This document shows, in pieces, positions 54,403 through 63,576 of a stretch of 64,000 nucleotides of DNA. Within the stretch, counting starts at the first letter, position 1; every line of letters begins with the position of its first letter. Origin of the DNA: Bin80 sp965208025 (GTDB taxonomy: Bacteria; Bacteroidota; Rhodothermia; Rhodothermales; Bin80); the NCBI GenBank assembly GCA_965208025.1, contig OZ242302.1, positions 2,914,001 through 2,978,000 on the forward strand, in the 5' to 3' direction. The position numbers were made by a program, and so were the translations under genes. The notes beneath the pieces were generated by a model, which was not told the origin of the DNA, ran no database searches, and saw only the letters and a list, made by a program, of their open reading frames with translations.

Positions 54403-55728
54403 CTACTGCCAAGGTACTTTGCCGCTATCTTGAATGTATTGACGAAGCAAACCGGCAAGTTCGCGAAAAACCTCGGTTTCAGTTGCAGCAAGATCTGTCG
54501 TCTCAGATGGATCCTGCTCAAGATTATACAACTCCAGTGGGGTGTATGGTGTATTCTGGAGAAGCTTCCAAGCGCCTCTCCGAACTGCTTCAATTGTTTT
54601 GCCTCCAAATCGCAACCAGCCCTCCCTTCGAGAGAAAAAGAGAGTTCGATTCGGATCCGGTTCTGATCCACCCATAAGAGCTTCAAGGAAGCTCACTCCA
54701 TCAATCAAGTGAGTCATTCGAATCCGGGCTACTTCAAGAATCGTAGGATAAATATCCATTGTAGTCAGGAGGGCATCACTGACGACGCCTGAGGAAATCT
54801 GATTCGGCCAAGAGGCAATCGCTGGAACCCGAAGCCCCCCTTCATAGACAGTTCCTTTTCCTTCTCGTAAAGAACCATTATTGGCCCCGACATTGAGTTG
54901 ACCACCATTATCGCTGACAAATAGGACAAGCGTTTGATCATGAAAGTTGTTTTCTTTCAGAGCTGCCAGAACCTGCCCAATCCCGTGATCCATGTGTTCA
55001 ATCAGTGCAACAAGCTTTGCTCGGGTTGAATCTATACCTGGCTGGCGCTCATGAATTTTCTCTATCCATTCATCCGGCGGTTGGATTGGGGTATGCGGGG
55101 CGGTATAGGCTAAATACAAGAAGAAGGGGGCGGGTGAACTGGTACGGCTTTCAATGTAGCGCACTGCCCAGTTCGTGAACAGCTCCGTTGCATGTCCCTC
55201 TGGATAAATAGCATCTTCCCCGCGCCGCATATAGTTCAGACCATTGCGCTGATGCTCATAATAATCATCCATCATGCCACTGAGGAACCCCTCATAATGA
55301 TCAAACCCTCGATCCACCGGACGATCGGGAGCATTCAATCCGAGATGCCATTTTCCTACCATGCCTGTGTGATAGCCATTTCCGCGGAGCATCTCCGGCA
55401 GTAGCTTGGCATCCGGTATTAGCTTTCCCCAGTTCTCCCATGTATGGCTACGAATGACTCCCGGAACCCCAACCATGGGAGGATATCGACCTGAAAGGAG
55501 GGAAGCTCTGGTAGGTGAGCAAACTGGCGAATTCGCATAGAACTGGGTGAATTTTACTCCTGAAGCAGCAAGACTGTCAAGGGCAGGAGTATGCATATCG
55601 TTGGCGCCATAGGCAGACAGATCTCCAAATCCAAGGTCATCGGCGACAATCAGAACAATATTTGGAGTTTGCGCATGGGTGATCGTAATGTAGGGGAAAA
55701 GCAGGAAAAGGAAAAAGATTCTTTGCAT
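54403..55728 (-). CDS. Sulfatase (arylsulfatase-type), secreted
   Basis: 441 residues with a Sec signal peptide (FFLFLLFPYITITHAQ). Sulfatase motifs: PNIVLIVADDLGFGD (metal ligands), CSPTRASLLSGRYP (formylglycine Cys), GKWHLGL (active-site Lys/His), FVSDNGGQ (metal Asp-Asn) and EGGLRVPAIASWP. Hydrolyses sulfate esters in the periplasm or outside; substrate unknown. It lies 46 bases downstream of aroB on the same strand. A C-terminal scrap of a paralogue is at 52551-52599. Confidence 0.94.
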   Translation of the reverse strand: MQRIFFLFLLFPYITITHAQTPNIVLIVADDLGFGDLSAYGANDMHTPALDSLAASGVKFTQFYANSPVCSPTRASLLSGRYPPMVGVPGVIRSHTWENWGKLIPDAKLLPEMLRGNGYHTGMVGKWHLGLNAPDRPVDRGFDHYEGFLSGMMDDYYEHQRNGLNYMRRGEDAIYPEGHATELFTNWAVRYIESRTSSPAPFFLYLAYTAPHTPIQPPDEWIEKIHERQPGIDSTRAKLVALIEHMDHGIGQVLAALKENNFHDQTLVLFVSDNGGQLNVGANNGSLREGKGTVYEGGLRVPAIASWPNQISSGVVSDALLTTMDIYPTILEVARIRMTHLIDGVSFLEALMGGSEPDPNRTLFFSRREGWLRFGGKTIEAVRRGAWKLLQNTPYTPLELYNLEQDPSETTDLAATETEVFRELAGLLRQYIQDSGKVPWQ

Positions 55729-55774
55729 GATTGGTGGGTGTCTATCAGGGAAAGGTCTTGCTGGAGATCAAGTG

Positions 55775-56866
55775 CTATTCGTGCATTAGCGAATCCCAAC
55801 CTACGTGAATTAGTTCCTCACTGATCTGATCAGTGATATAGGCATCTCCAATTTCACGGAGTAGGATGAGGCGAAGATTCCCTGAATCCACTTTTTTATC
55901 GTAATACATTGCCTCAGTCAAAATTTTGGGGCTGAGATGGGTAAGAGAGTTTCGAATAGGTAATCGTCTGAGCAAAGCATCAATCTTGGCGGTAGGCAGG
56001 TCCGGGTTCACGATGGAAGAGACCTTCGTGGCTGCCCGCATTCCAAGAGCCACGGCTTCTCCGTGGGTAAACTCCCCATACCCTGCTACCCGTTCAATTG
56101 AGTGAGCGAAGGTATGTCCAAAATTCAAGATCGCTCGTCTGGAGGTTTCATGTTCATCTTCTCCAACAATGATTGCCTTGATCTCTGTTGCCCACATAAT
56201 CATTTTCCGAATAGTCTTTTGATCTCTACGAAGGATAAGGTCCCAGTTTTTGGAGAGTTGTTCCACGAAGTCCGCATCAGTGATCAGACCATGTTTGATC
56301 ACCTCTGCGAGTCCGCTAATCCACTCCAGTTGAGGTAGGCTTTGGAGAGTATCCAAGTCAGAGAATACCAGATTTGGCTGGTAAAACGATCCAATCAGAT
56401 TCTTGCCCAATGAGTGATTGATCCCGGTTTTTCCACCGATTGAGCTATCTACTTGAGCAATCAGCGAGGTTGGTAGGTGGACGAGAGGAAGTCCCCGAAG
56501 CAGGGTTGCAGCGGCAAAGCCAGCCAGATCTCCGATCACTCCACCACCGAGCGCGAAAATGGGAGTTCGGCGATCAATATTGGCAGCAAGAGCTTGATCA
56601 TAGATATACTGCAGGGGCCCCGTGCTCTTGGAAGATTCACCTGGAGGAATCAGAATCTCTGTGATCGGTCCCCATCTGGATTCCAAGAGAATTTCACGAA
56701 GTGGCTCGAGATGAATAGTGGCGACATTGTTGTCCGTAATCACAATACAAGGCCCCTTACGAATGCCAGTTGATGCCAGCCTGTGAGGTAGATTCCCAAG
56801 AGGAGCAAACTGAATGGGGTACGACCTTTCGTCTCCCAGTTGAACCAGTATTGCTGTCTCTTCCAT
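55775..56866 (-). CDS. aroB: 3-dehydroquinate synthase
   Basis: 363 residues. Catalyses the second shikimate step, DAHP to 3-dehydroquinate, in the cytoplasm. Visible: PGESSKS (NAD/substrate contacts), FALGGGVIGDLAGFAAAT (glycine-rich NAD loop), PTSLIAQVDSSIGGKTGIN (substrate Lys), EVIKHGLI, and LNFGHTFAHSIE with the zinc-binding His residues. Normal length. It starts after an A/T-rich leader and a hairpin separating it from htrA; no Shine-Dalgarno site is visible. Confidence 0.96.
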   Translation of the reverse strand: MEETAILVQLGDERSYPIQFAPLGNLPHRLASTGIRKGPCIVITDNNVATIHLEPLREILLESRWGPITEILIPPGESSKSTGPLQYIYDQALAANIDRRTPIFALGGGVIGDLAGFAAATLLRGLPLVHLPTSLIAQVDSSIGGKTGINHSLGKNLIGSFYQPNLVFSDLDTLQSLPQLEWISGLAEVIKHGLITDADFVEQLSKNWDLILRRDQKTIRKMIMWATEIKAIIVGEDEHETSRRAILNFGHTFAHSIERVAGYGEFTHGEAVALGMRAATKVSSIVNPDLPTAKIDALLRRLPIRNSLTHLSPKILTEAMYYDKKVDSGNLRLILLREIGDAYITDQISEELIHVGWDSLMHE

Positions 56867-56881
56867 GGATCAATAAATGAA

Positions 56882-56906
56882 CCTGGGGCCGTAGATCGGC
56901 CCCAGG
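56882..56906 (-). terminator. Hairpin between htrA and aroB
   Basis: Perfect 9-base stem CCTGGGGCC / GGCCCCAGG with a 7-base loop, 40 bases past the htrA stop and 16 bases before the aroB start. No U-run follows, so a rho-independent terminator is not certain; an attenuator or mRNA-processing hairpin is possible. Confidence 0.55.
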
Positions 56907-56945
56907 GTAGAATGCTAATTGACTCTTCGGGAAGCCGAAAGTCTG

Positions 56946-58493
56946 CTATGGCTTGGTCAATGCGGTTAACAGAGGTAGAAATGCATTGGTGCTTTCATTG
57001 ATCGCCTGTACACGCAATACCTTGACTAAAAAGACCTCACCTGGCTCAATATCCTTGTAGATTTTCCGGAATTCTGTGATACTTGCGACAGGTTGTTCAT
57101 CAATTCCCACGATGATATCGTCGGGACGAAGGTCTGACTCGTCAAAAGCTTGACTGCTTTCATCAATGGACTGAATCCATACCCCCTCTACATCTTCGGA
57201 CACACGGAAGCGTTCATCAAGGATCTCGCGATCCAGATCTTGAAGCATGAGCCCAAGTTCATCCAGCTTTCCAGACTCTTCACGTCTGGTTTCATCAGGC
57301 TGATTATTTCCTGCCAGTATATCGGGTAGCGAGCCCAAGGTCACCTCGATCTGGAGGCGCTCATTCTCTCGGATCACATCAAGTAACACCTGATCTCCCG
57401 GAGCTTTATTCCCAATGGTGGTTCGAAGTAGTAGGTAGTCTTCAAGTTCAACCCCATCAATCCCCGCAATAATATCTCCTGCTTCCACACCAGCCTTGTC
57501 CGCAGCACTGTTGCCTTCAACTTGGCTAACTTGTGCGGAACCGGGAGGAGCATCTAAAGCAGTTGACAGGGATTGTGAAACTCGGTCAAAGCGAATTCCG
57601 AGGTACCCGCGGTCAACGCGTCCCTTATCGATGAGCTGGGTTGCCACATTACCTACGATAGAGACGGGAATAGCAAACCCTATGCCAACATTGTTACCGG
57701 TGGGGGACAGGATTGCAGAATTGATACCAACCAATTGTCCACTCATGTTAACCAAGGGCCCACCTGAATTTCCTCGATTGATTGCTGCATCCGTTTGGAT
57801 CAAGTCAGAATACACATTGATTCGGGCTAGTCGATTGCTGGTTCGACCAATAGCACTAACAATACCGGCGGTCACGGTATTGTCCAATGCTTCATCAAGT
57901 GGGGATCCAAAGGCCATCACCCATTGTCCGACACGAACATTTGCAGATGGTGCCAACATGACTGTAGGCAGATCGGTCTCTTCAATTCGGATCACAGCTA
58001 GATCACTATTTTGGTCGCGGCCCACGACTTCAGCGGTAAAGGTGCGACCATCGTAAAGTTGTACGCGCAACTTATCTGCACTTCCAACGACATGATCATT
58101 GGTTACGATGTATCCATCAGACCGGATCAGGACCCCCGATCCCAGTCCTTGCCGGATCTGTGGCGGTGCATTTTGGGGCATATTCGGCATCAACTGCTCC
58201 CAAGGAGTCCCCTCCCAGATACTGCTGTTGGAACTTACTTCAATTTTTTCAGCAGACCGAATTTGTACGACGGCGGGATTCACCACTTCCGCAACGTTAA
58301 CGAAGGCCTCTTCCCATTCCAGACGTGAACTTTCTGGGGGTGCCTGTAGGATTTCTACATTACCGGCTTGTGCATCCGTACCCACATTTTGTCCCAAGTT
58401 AAACAAGTTGGCTCCTAGAGTAGCCGACAGTACGCCTGCGATAAAGACGACAGACACAATTAGGATCGTTGGAAAAAATCGAATCTTATTCAT
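56946..58493 (-). CDS. Do/DegQ-type periplasmic serine protease with PDZ domains
   Basis: 515 residues. An N-terminal signal/anchor (FFPTILIVSVVFIAGVLSA), then a trypsin-like domain with TNDHVVGS (His), NSDLAVIRIE (Asp) and RGNSGGPLV (Ser), followed by PDZ1 (LGIRFDRVSQ... AGDIIAGIDGVELEDY) and PDZ2 (PDDIIVGIDEQPVAS). HtrA family protein for envelope protein quality control, probably trimeric or oligomeric. The symbol is withheld because degP, degQ and degS cannot be told apart with confidence. Confidence 0.95.
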   Translation of the reverse strand: MNKIRFFPTILIVSVVFIAGVLSATLGANLFNLGQNVGTDAQAGNVEILQAPPESSRLEWEEAFVNVAEVVNPAVVQIRSAEKIEVSSNSSIWEGTPWEQLMPNMPQNAPPQIRQGLGSGVLIRSDGYIVTNDHVVGSADKLRVQLYDGRTFTAEVVGRDQNSDLAVIRIEETDLPTVMLAPSANVRVGQWVMAFGSPLDEALDNTVTAGIVSAIGRTSNRLARINVYSDLIQTDAAINRGNSGGPLVNMSGQLVGINSAILSPTGNNVGIGFAIPVSIVGNVATQLIDKGRVDRGYLGIRFDRVSQSLSTALDAPPGSAQVSQVEGNSAADKAGVEAGDIIAGIDGVELEDYLLLRTTIGNKAPGDQVLLDVIRENERLQIEVTLGSLPDILAGNNQPDETRREESGKLDELGLMLQDLDREILDERFRVSEDVEGVWIQSIDESSQAFDESDLRPDDIIVGIDEQPVASITEFRKIYKDIEPGEVFLVKVLRVQAINESTNAFLPLLTALTKP

Positions 58494-58562
58494 GATTGAG
58501 AAATAAGTAAGTTATTTATATTTAAGTATCTGCAAAAAATCGGCCAAAGTCCGAGAGTTCAA

Positions 58563-59954
58563 TTAGTGTCCGCAGGGAATTCCGGGTTGTGTCATATTCC
58601 GAACATCAAGGAGTGCATCAAGTGTCTCTTCGTCCAAAACATTCAGTTCAAGTGCGACTTCCCGCACCGTGCGCCCAGAGGAAACCGCTTCCTTCGCGAT
58701 CTTAGCGGCTTGATCATATCCAATGGCACTGTTCAGAGCAGTAGCGAGAGATGGATTGAGTTCTAGAAGCTCCTGACATCTAGTACGGTTGGCCTCCATG
58801 CCGGAGAGACACCTGTCCACAAATGCATTGCAAGCACCAGCGAGCAATTCAATACTCTCCAAGAGTGCCACGGCCATGACAGGCATCATCACATTCAATT
58901 CCAGATTACCATGTTGTCCGCAAATGGTCAGCGTAGTGTGATTACCCATCACACGGGCGCAGACCATCATCATTGCCTCACAGAGCACGGGATTCACTTT
59001 TCCAGGCATGATGGACGATCCAGGTTGCAGAGGTTTGAGGATGATTTCGGAGAGTCCACTGGTCGGTCCACTGGAAAGGATTCGAATATCGTTCGCAATC
59101 TTCATCAGCGAAACAGCGGTGGTGTTGAGTGCACCCGATGCGGACACGATTGCATCCCGTGCGGACTGGGCTTCAAAGTGATCTTCGGCCTCTCGGAAGC
59201 GGACACCGGCTTCCTGACTAAGATATGTCAGGGTTCGTTCGGGGAACTCCAGATGACGATTGATGCCAGAGCCGGTTGCCGTTCCACCCAAGGGGACCTC
59301 AGCCAGTTCATCCTGTCCAGTTTTGATGCGACGGATACTGCGCGTCACTTGCATACCATAACCACCAAATTCCTGTCCCATTGTGATCGGAGTCGCATCC
59401 ATTAGGTGGGTACGTGCACTTTTGACTACATCATCAAAGTCTTGACTTTTTTCTTGGAGTGCATTTTCCAAACGGACCAGAGTAGGTATGAGTTGTTTTT
59501 CTATCTCACACGATGCAGCGACCTGAATAGAGGTGGGGATAACATCGTTTGAGGATTGGCAAAGGTTCACTTGATCATTGGGATGAACCTTCTGTCCTTG
59601 CAGCAGATCCGTTGCCAACTTGGCGATCACTTCATTGGCATTCATGTTACTTGATGTACCACTTCCTGTCTGATATACATCAATTGGGAACTGGTCGTCA
59701 AAGTGGCCGGATATGACGGGGTCTGCTGCTTCAATGATTGCATTCGCGACAGGTCTGTCTAGCAAACCGAGGTCGGCATTCGCGTTTGCCGCTGCCCGCT
59801 TGATTTGGCCGAGGGCTTGGATAAATGCTCGGGGCATCCGCTGTCCGCTGATTGGAAAATTATCCACGGCCCGCTGGGTCTGAGCTCCATAGATGGCATC
59901 TGCGGGTACATGGACTTCCCCCAGTGAGTCCTTTTCAATTCGAAAATTGCTCAT
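58563..59954 (-). CDS. fumC: Fumarate hydratase class II
   Basis: 463 residues. Interconverts fumarate and L-malate in the TCA cycle; homotetramer. Fumarase/aspartase signatures: GSGTSSNMNANEVIA, THLMDATPITMGQEFGGY (catalytic His region) and GSSIMPGKVNPVLCE (SS loop). These and the class II length separate it from aspartase and argininosuccinate lyase, though aspartase is a close relative. It is divergent from panC across 89 bases. Confidence 0.95.
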   Translation of the reverse strand: MSNFRIEKDSLGEVHVPADAIYGAQTQRAVDNFPISGQRMPRAFIQALGQIKRAAANANADLGLLDRPVANAIIEAADPVISGHFDDQFPIDVYQTGSGTSSNMNANEVIAKLATDLLQGQKVHPNDQVNLCQSSNDVIPTSIQVAASCEIEKQLIPTLVRLENALQEKSQDFDDVVKSARTHLMDATPITMGQEFGGYGMQVTRSIRRIKTGQDELAEVPLGGTATGSGINRHLEFPERTLTYLSQEAGVRFREAEDHFEAQSARDAIVSASGALNTTAVSLMKIANDIRILSSGPTSGLSEIILKPLQPGSSIMPGKVNPVLCEAMMMVCARVMGNHTTLTICGQHGNLELNVMMPVMAVALLESIELLAGACNAFVDRCLSGMEANRTRCQELLELNPSLATALNSAIGYDQAAKIAKEAVSSGRTVREVALELNVLDEETLDALLDVRNMTQPGIPCGH

Positions 59955-60043
59955 GACAAATTGCTAATGAAATGTAGAACTAATATAAACGAATTAAATC
60001 CCATGTTGTAACATACGGGAATTAACAAAATTCGGGTGGTCAG

Positions 60044-60916
60044 GTGGAAATTATTCGGACCGTATCAGAAATGCAGGCATACGCGGACCAGAGGCGCGTA
60101 GAGGGAAGGGTATTGGCCCTTGTTCCGACAATGGGAGGTCTGCATGAAGGACACTTATCTTTGGTGAGGCGCGCAAAATCTGAGGCAGATCATGTTACGG
60201 TATCAATTTTTGTAAACCCAACCCAGTTTGGTCCTAAGGAAGACTTTGATTCCTATCCGCGAGATTTTGAAAGAGATCATAGGATACTACAAGAGATTGG
60301 AGGAGTCAGCACGATCTTTGCACCGAGCGACTCAACGTTCTATCCAGTGGGAATAGATCAGCAGCAAACATGGGTGGTTAACTCTGAGTTGTCGGAGCAT
60401 CTGTGTGGCAGATACCGGCCGGGTCATTTTCAGGGTGTGCTGACTATAGTCATGAAGTTATTAGCAGCATGCAAGCCCCATATTTGTGTATTTGGACGTA
60501 AGGATATTCAGCAGTTTATCCTCGTGAAGCAGATGGTTCAGGATTTATCGCTGGATGTTCAAATCATTGGGGAGCCGATCGCTCGTGAGGCAAATGGTTT
60601 GGCCTGTTCGTCTCGAAATGAATATCTCACAGCCGATGAGCGAAGCCAGGCGCACGTCCTCTCAGAGGCGGTTATGCAGGCAGCCTCAAAGATTGAGCGA
60701 GGTGAGCAATCTCCATTAAATGTCATCGCATCGGTGGAGGAAATGATTCGCTTGTCACCGGATGCCAAGCTACAGTATGCAGAGATCGTTACGGCCAATG
60801 ATCTTCAACCCGTGAAGGAGTTTATTTCGGGTACAGAGGTAATCATCGCGGTGGCGGTTTATTTCCGAGATATTCGTCTCATTGATAATGCAACTGCTAT
60901 TGCTCCTGATAAATAG
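60044..60916 (+). CDS. panC: Pantoate--beta-alanine ligase
   Basis: 290 residues, GTG start at 60044. Joins pantoate and beta-alanine with ATP to make pantothenate in the cytoplasm. Visible: VPTMGGLHEGHLSLVRRAK (ATP-binding HxGH), FVNPTQFGPKEDFDSYPRD, GRYRPGHFQGVLTIV, VFGRKDIQQFILVKQMVQDL (usually GxKDxQQ), ACSSRNEYLT (SSRN motif). Full length. It stands alone, with no panB or panD nearby. Confidence 0.95.
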   Translation: MEIIRTVSEMQAYADQRRVEGRVLALVPTMGGLHEGHLSLVRRAKSEADHVTVSIFVNPTQFGPKEDFDSYPRDFERDHRILQEIGGVSTIFAPSDSTFYPVGIDQQQTWVVNSELSEHLCGRYRPGHFQGVLTIVMKLLAACKPHICVFGRKDIQQFILVKQMVQDLSLDVQIIGEPIAREANGLACSSRNEYLTADERSQAHVLSEAVMQAASKIERGEQSPLNVIASVEEMIRLSPDAKLQYAEIVTANDLQPVKEFISGTEVIIAVAVYFRDIRLIDNATAIAPDK

Positions 60917-61028
60917 ATCGTCAGATAGATCAATACGTCAAGAGTCGCAGATGTAATTCATTGGGTGCATATACGTAGATGAATGTTGATATGCCAACCA
61001 TAATGAAATGCGTTAGGTTTTGCCACTC
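60917..61028. other. Short region after panC, possible CRISPR leader
   Basis: 112 A/T-rich bases between panC and the first repeat of the array; could be a leader or simply spacer DNA. Confidence 0.3.
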
Positions 61029-61252
61029 CTCATTACCCCTCATGGCGATTAGGCCCATCTGTACTGGCGAGCAGTACCTTTTGGTACCAAAAGGCCTCAT
61101 TACCCCTCATGGCGATTAGGCCCTTGGTTTTGGGACTTGTTGGGATTCAGTTCGCCTGTCCTCATTACCCCTCATGGGGATTAGGCCCAAAAAGTCTCTC
61201 ATCGCAACACCTCCGTTTCCTCTACTCATTACCCCTCAGGGGGCTGAACTAC
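61029..61252. CRISPR. Short orphan CRISPR-like array
   Basis: Three 28-base repeats, CTCATTACCCCTCATGGCG then ATTAGGCCC, at 61029-61056, 61096-61123 and 61161-61188 (the third has GGGG for GGCG), plus a degenerate fourth at 61225-61252. Spacers are 39, 37 and 36 bases and unrelated to each other. The repeat folds as CCCC-TCAT-GGGG, a typical CRISPR stem. The fourth repeat (CCCCTCAGGGGGCTGAAC) looks like a decayed terminal repeat. No cas genes are in the window. Spacer 1 contains the 18-base perfect palindrome CCTTTTGGTACCAAAAGG, unusual for a spacer. Confidence 0.7.
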
Positions 61253-61436
61253 CTCTGTCTGGCATGATGTTCCCTGTGTAACTCCCTGTAATACTCTTTA
61301 AGAATATCGTTTGGGAGGATAGGGCCGATACCGTACCTCTTCATAATCTGATCCCACGGCGTGCCTGATTCATGAGATATTGCCGACAATTCCCATGTGG
61401 GAAATTCCCTATACGCTCTCAGCGTTTCATCAATGA
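61249..61436 (-). pseudogene. C-terminal remnant of a Panacea/DUF4065-type protein
   Basis: The minus-strand frame reads VIDETLRAYREFPTWELSAISHESGTPWDQIMKRYG... ILKEYYRELH, the end of the Panacea (SocA-like) antitoxin domain (L-D-E-v-l-x-Y-G ... L-s-H-x-e-x-P-W). The N-terminal two thirds are replaced by the IS1634-like copy 2 starting at 61437. Panacea proteins are antitoxins to diverse toxins; no toxin gene remains. Confidence 0.65.
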
Positions 61437-63575
61437 CTGAAGTTACCCCCTTTTTCTCCTGCATTTGAGCGCATCATTTTTCATTTTTTGGACTTATTGA
61501 AGACAATATTTCTCCCTCACAGACGTGATATTGAGGGCGACTTCCTGATTTATCCCTTCACACTCCCAGGCTTCAGTTTGATCCCCGCCAATTCAAAGGT
61601 CCGTTTCTGTATTGCGTTCACATCTGCAACGTAGGTCGCCACGGGTGCCTTATCGGCAACAATCTTGAGCTTACCCTTAATTCGACTGAGTCCACGGAGT
61701 TCGTTCAATAGACTCTCAAAGCTCATGGCCTGTTCTCCATTCTGATTCCGCTTGGACTGTGCCTTCTTGTTCGCCTGTTCCGAACGTTTCACGGACTCAA
61801 CTATGCTACTTCGTTGCACTGCTCTCCCCTCTGGATCATCTTCCCGAAACAGGATTGGGGCTAAGACCTTGCGCAGGTGATACTCCACATAGTAGGACAG
61901 CATACACAAAAACACATGACACGTTACCCGATCTTTCGTTCGGTGATGAATCGGTCGGACCTTCAACGAAACTTGTTTGAAGGAGCGGAACGCTTGCTCC
62001 ACCATAGATAAACGCTTGTAGTCCGAGACCACTTCCTCCTCGGTCGGCTTCTCTTTCAGACTCGTCCGAATCGCATAGACGCCATCCAAGCGCTCTGCAT
62101 TCTGAATCGCCTCCTGATCTCGGGCATACTGGAAGTGTCCTGCTTTGACCTCAATCGTGAAAAACGCTCCCGTCTTCTGCCTCTCGAACACCTTGCCTAC
62201 CCGTATCCCAATCTCGGACTCTCGCGTGAGCGGGTTCCCTTTCCGTTGGGTTGCCTTGATGATCTTCTCCAACCCTTCTTCTGTCTTGACCAGACGCTCC
62301 TCTCGCCGGATCTGCTTCTTGTCTTTCTGGATTGGATTTTTGCATAGAATCAGACGATCCTTGGGGTAGTGCTCGGACTCGATCTGCATGATATTTTGCT
62401 GATCAAATAAACTCATCTCCGTCTCCTTGGCTGCTTCCACCACCTTGCGGAGACTGTCCTTACGCATGGCGGTAATCCAGTCCAGACCTGCGGGGAGCAG
62501 CTCTTCCCGAATCCCCTTTTGCGTCAATACCCCGCGATCTCCCACCAGAACCACATGATCAAGTCCAAAGGTGTCCCGGAGCTTGGTGACCTGGGCAGCA
62601 AGCGTCTTTGAATCCGACGTATTCCCTTTGAATACATCCACTGCCACGGGACAACCCTCTGGATCCGTCAAGAGACCAATTACAATCTGCTTCTTTCCGC
62701 GCTTCTTGTCCCGGCTGTATCCAAACTCCGCCAATTCGTTCTTCTTCCCCTCTACATAACTGCTGGTTAGATCGTAGAGCACCATGGATCCTTCCCGGAG
62801 ATGTTTCTTAGCCAACCGACATTCAATGGCAGTCTTCTGCTTGCTCAACCAGTCCATGGCCTCATACAGATCATCGGCATCCACTCGTTTGAGAGCCAGT
62901 TCTTCGTTGAAGGTGGAGGAGGCTGAGTTCACATCCAGCAAGGTACTGGTTGCCAGCTTACTGACGGGGTTCAGAACGCGGGAGGTAATCATGCCGAGAA
63001 CGAGTCGACGGTGGCGGGAATTCTTTGCGTGAAGCAAGGCGGGGACGCTCAGCTTTCGGACCATGCCCAAAACTAGCGCGACATGACCGTGGGCTTTAGA
63101 TTCCAGTCGTTCAAAGAGGTCATGGATGGACTTGCAGACGCTGGCGCCGCGGAGGAGTTCACGGATCTGCAAGATGAGGGTCATGGGGAGCTTGGTGATA
63201 TTGAGAACGGTGATTTTGTCAATTTTATCACCATTTCGGTGGGACTCTCGAATGAGCCAGGTGGGGTTGGAATTGCGATTGGGAATTCGGGAGACGTACA
63301 TGGGTACAAATAGTTCATGAAGAAAGTTAAATATACGAATAAAATGAACAATAGCAAGTATTTACAATCAAAAAGATCAATAAAAAGCAAAAACAATACA
63401 TGGGTACGCTTATTTAACGCAAAATCACCTTCCCGAAGGGCCAGTAAGACCGAAAATGACCAATATTGACGGAAATTCCCTACAAATTCGCCGAAAAAAG
63501 GCGATTTAAAGGGCAGATTGATGAATAGCTAGCGCTCGGATCCGCAGATCGTGGGAAAATAGGGGGTAACTTCAG
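61437..63575 (-). mobile_element. IS1634-like insertion sequence, copy 2 (inverted)
   Basis: 2139 bases, ends CTGAAGTTACCCCCT as copy 1 and inverted relative to it. Flanks do not match (TCAATGA left, TTGAAGA right), so unlike copy 1 there is no target duplication; the neighbouring DNA has been deleted or recombined. Confidence 0.94.
61550..63301 (-). CDS. IS1634-family-like transposase (copy 2)
   Basis: 583 residues, near-identical to the copy-1 transposase (36116-37867), with a few substitutions (for example STFNEEL for FTLNEEL, RQKTG for RQRTG). Same DDE motifs. Intact. The start MYVSRIPNR is unambiguous here because the upstream frame is closed. Confidence 0.94.
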   Translation of the reverse strand: MYVSRIPNRNSNPTWLIRESHRNGDKIDKITVLNITKLPMTLILQIRELLRGASVCKSIHDLFERLESKAHGHVALVLGMVRKLSVPALLHAKNSRHRRLVLGMITSRVLNPVSKLATSTLLDVNSASSTFNEELALKRVDADDLYEAMDWLSKQKTAIECRLAKKHLREGSMVLYDLTSSYVEGKKNELAEFGYSRDKKRGKKQIVIGLLTDPEGCPVAVDVFKGNTSDSKTLAAQVTKLRDTFGLDHVVLVGDRGVLTQKGIREELLPAGLDWITAMRKDSLRKVVEAAKETEMSLFDQQNIMQIESEHYPKDRLILCKNPIQKDKKQIRREERLVKTEEGLEKIIKATQRKGNPLTRESEIGIRVGKVFERQKTGAFFTIEVKAGHFQYARDQEAIQNAERLDGVYAIRTSLKEKPTEEEVVSDYKRLSMVEQAFRSFKQVSLKVRPIHHRTKDRVTCHVFLCMLSYYVEYHLRKVLAPILFREDDPEGRAVQRSSIVESVKRSEQANKKAQSKRNQNGEQAMSFESLLNELRGLSRIKGKLKIVADKAPVATYVADVNAIQKRTFELAGIKLKPGSVKG

Positions 63576-63576
63576 T

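Noticed and set aside
35841..63575. A composite transposon bounded by the two IS1634-like copies
   Set aside because: Copy 1 has its own target duplication within an HNH gene and copy 2 has mismatched flanks; housekeeping genes lie between them.
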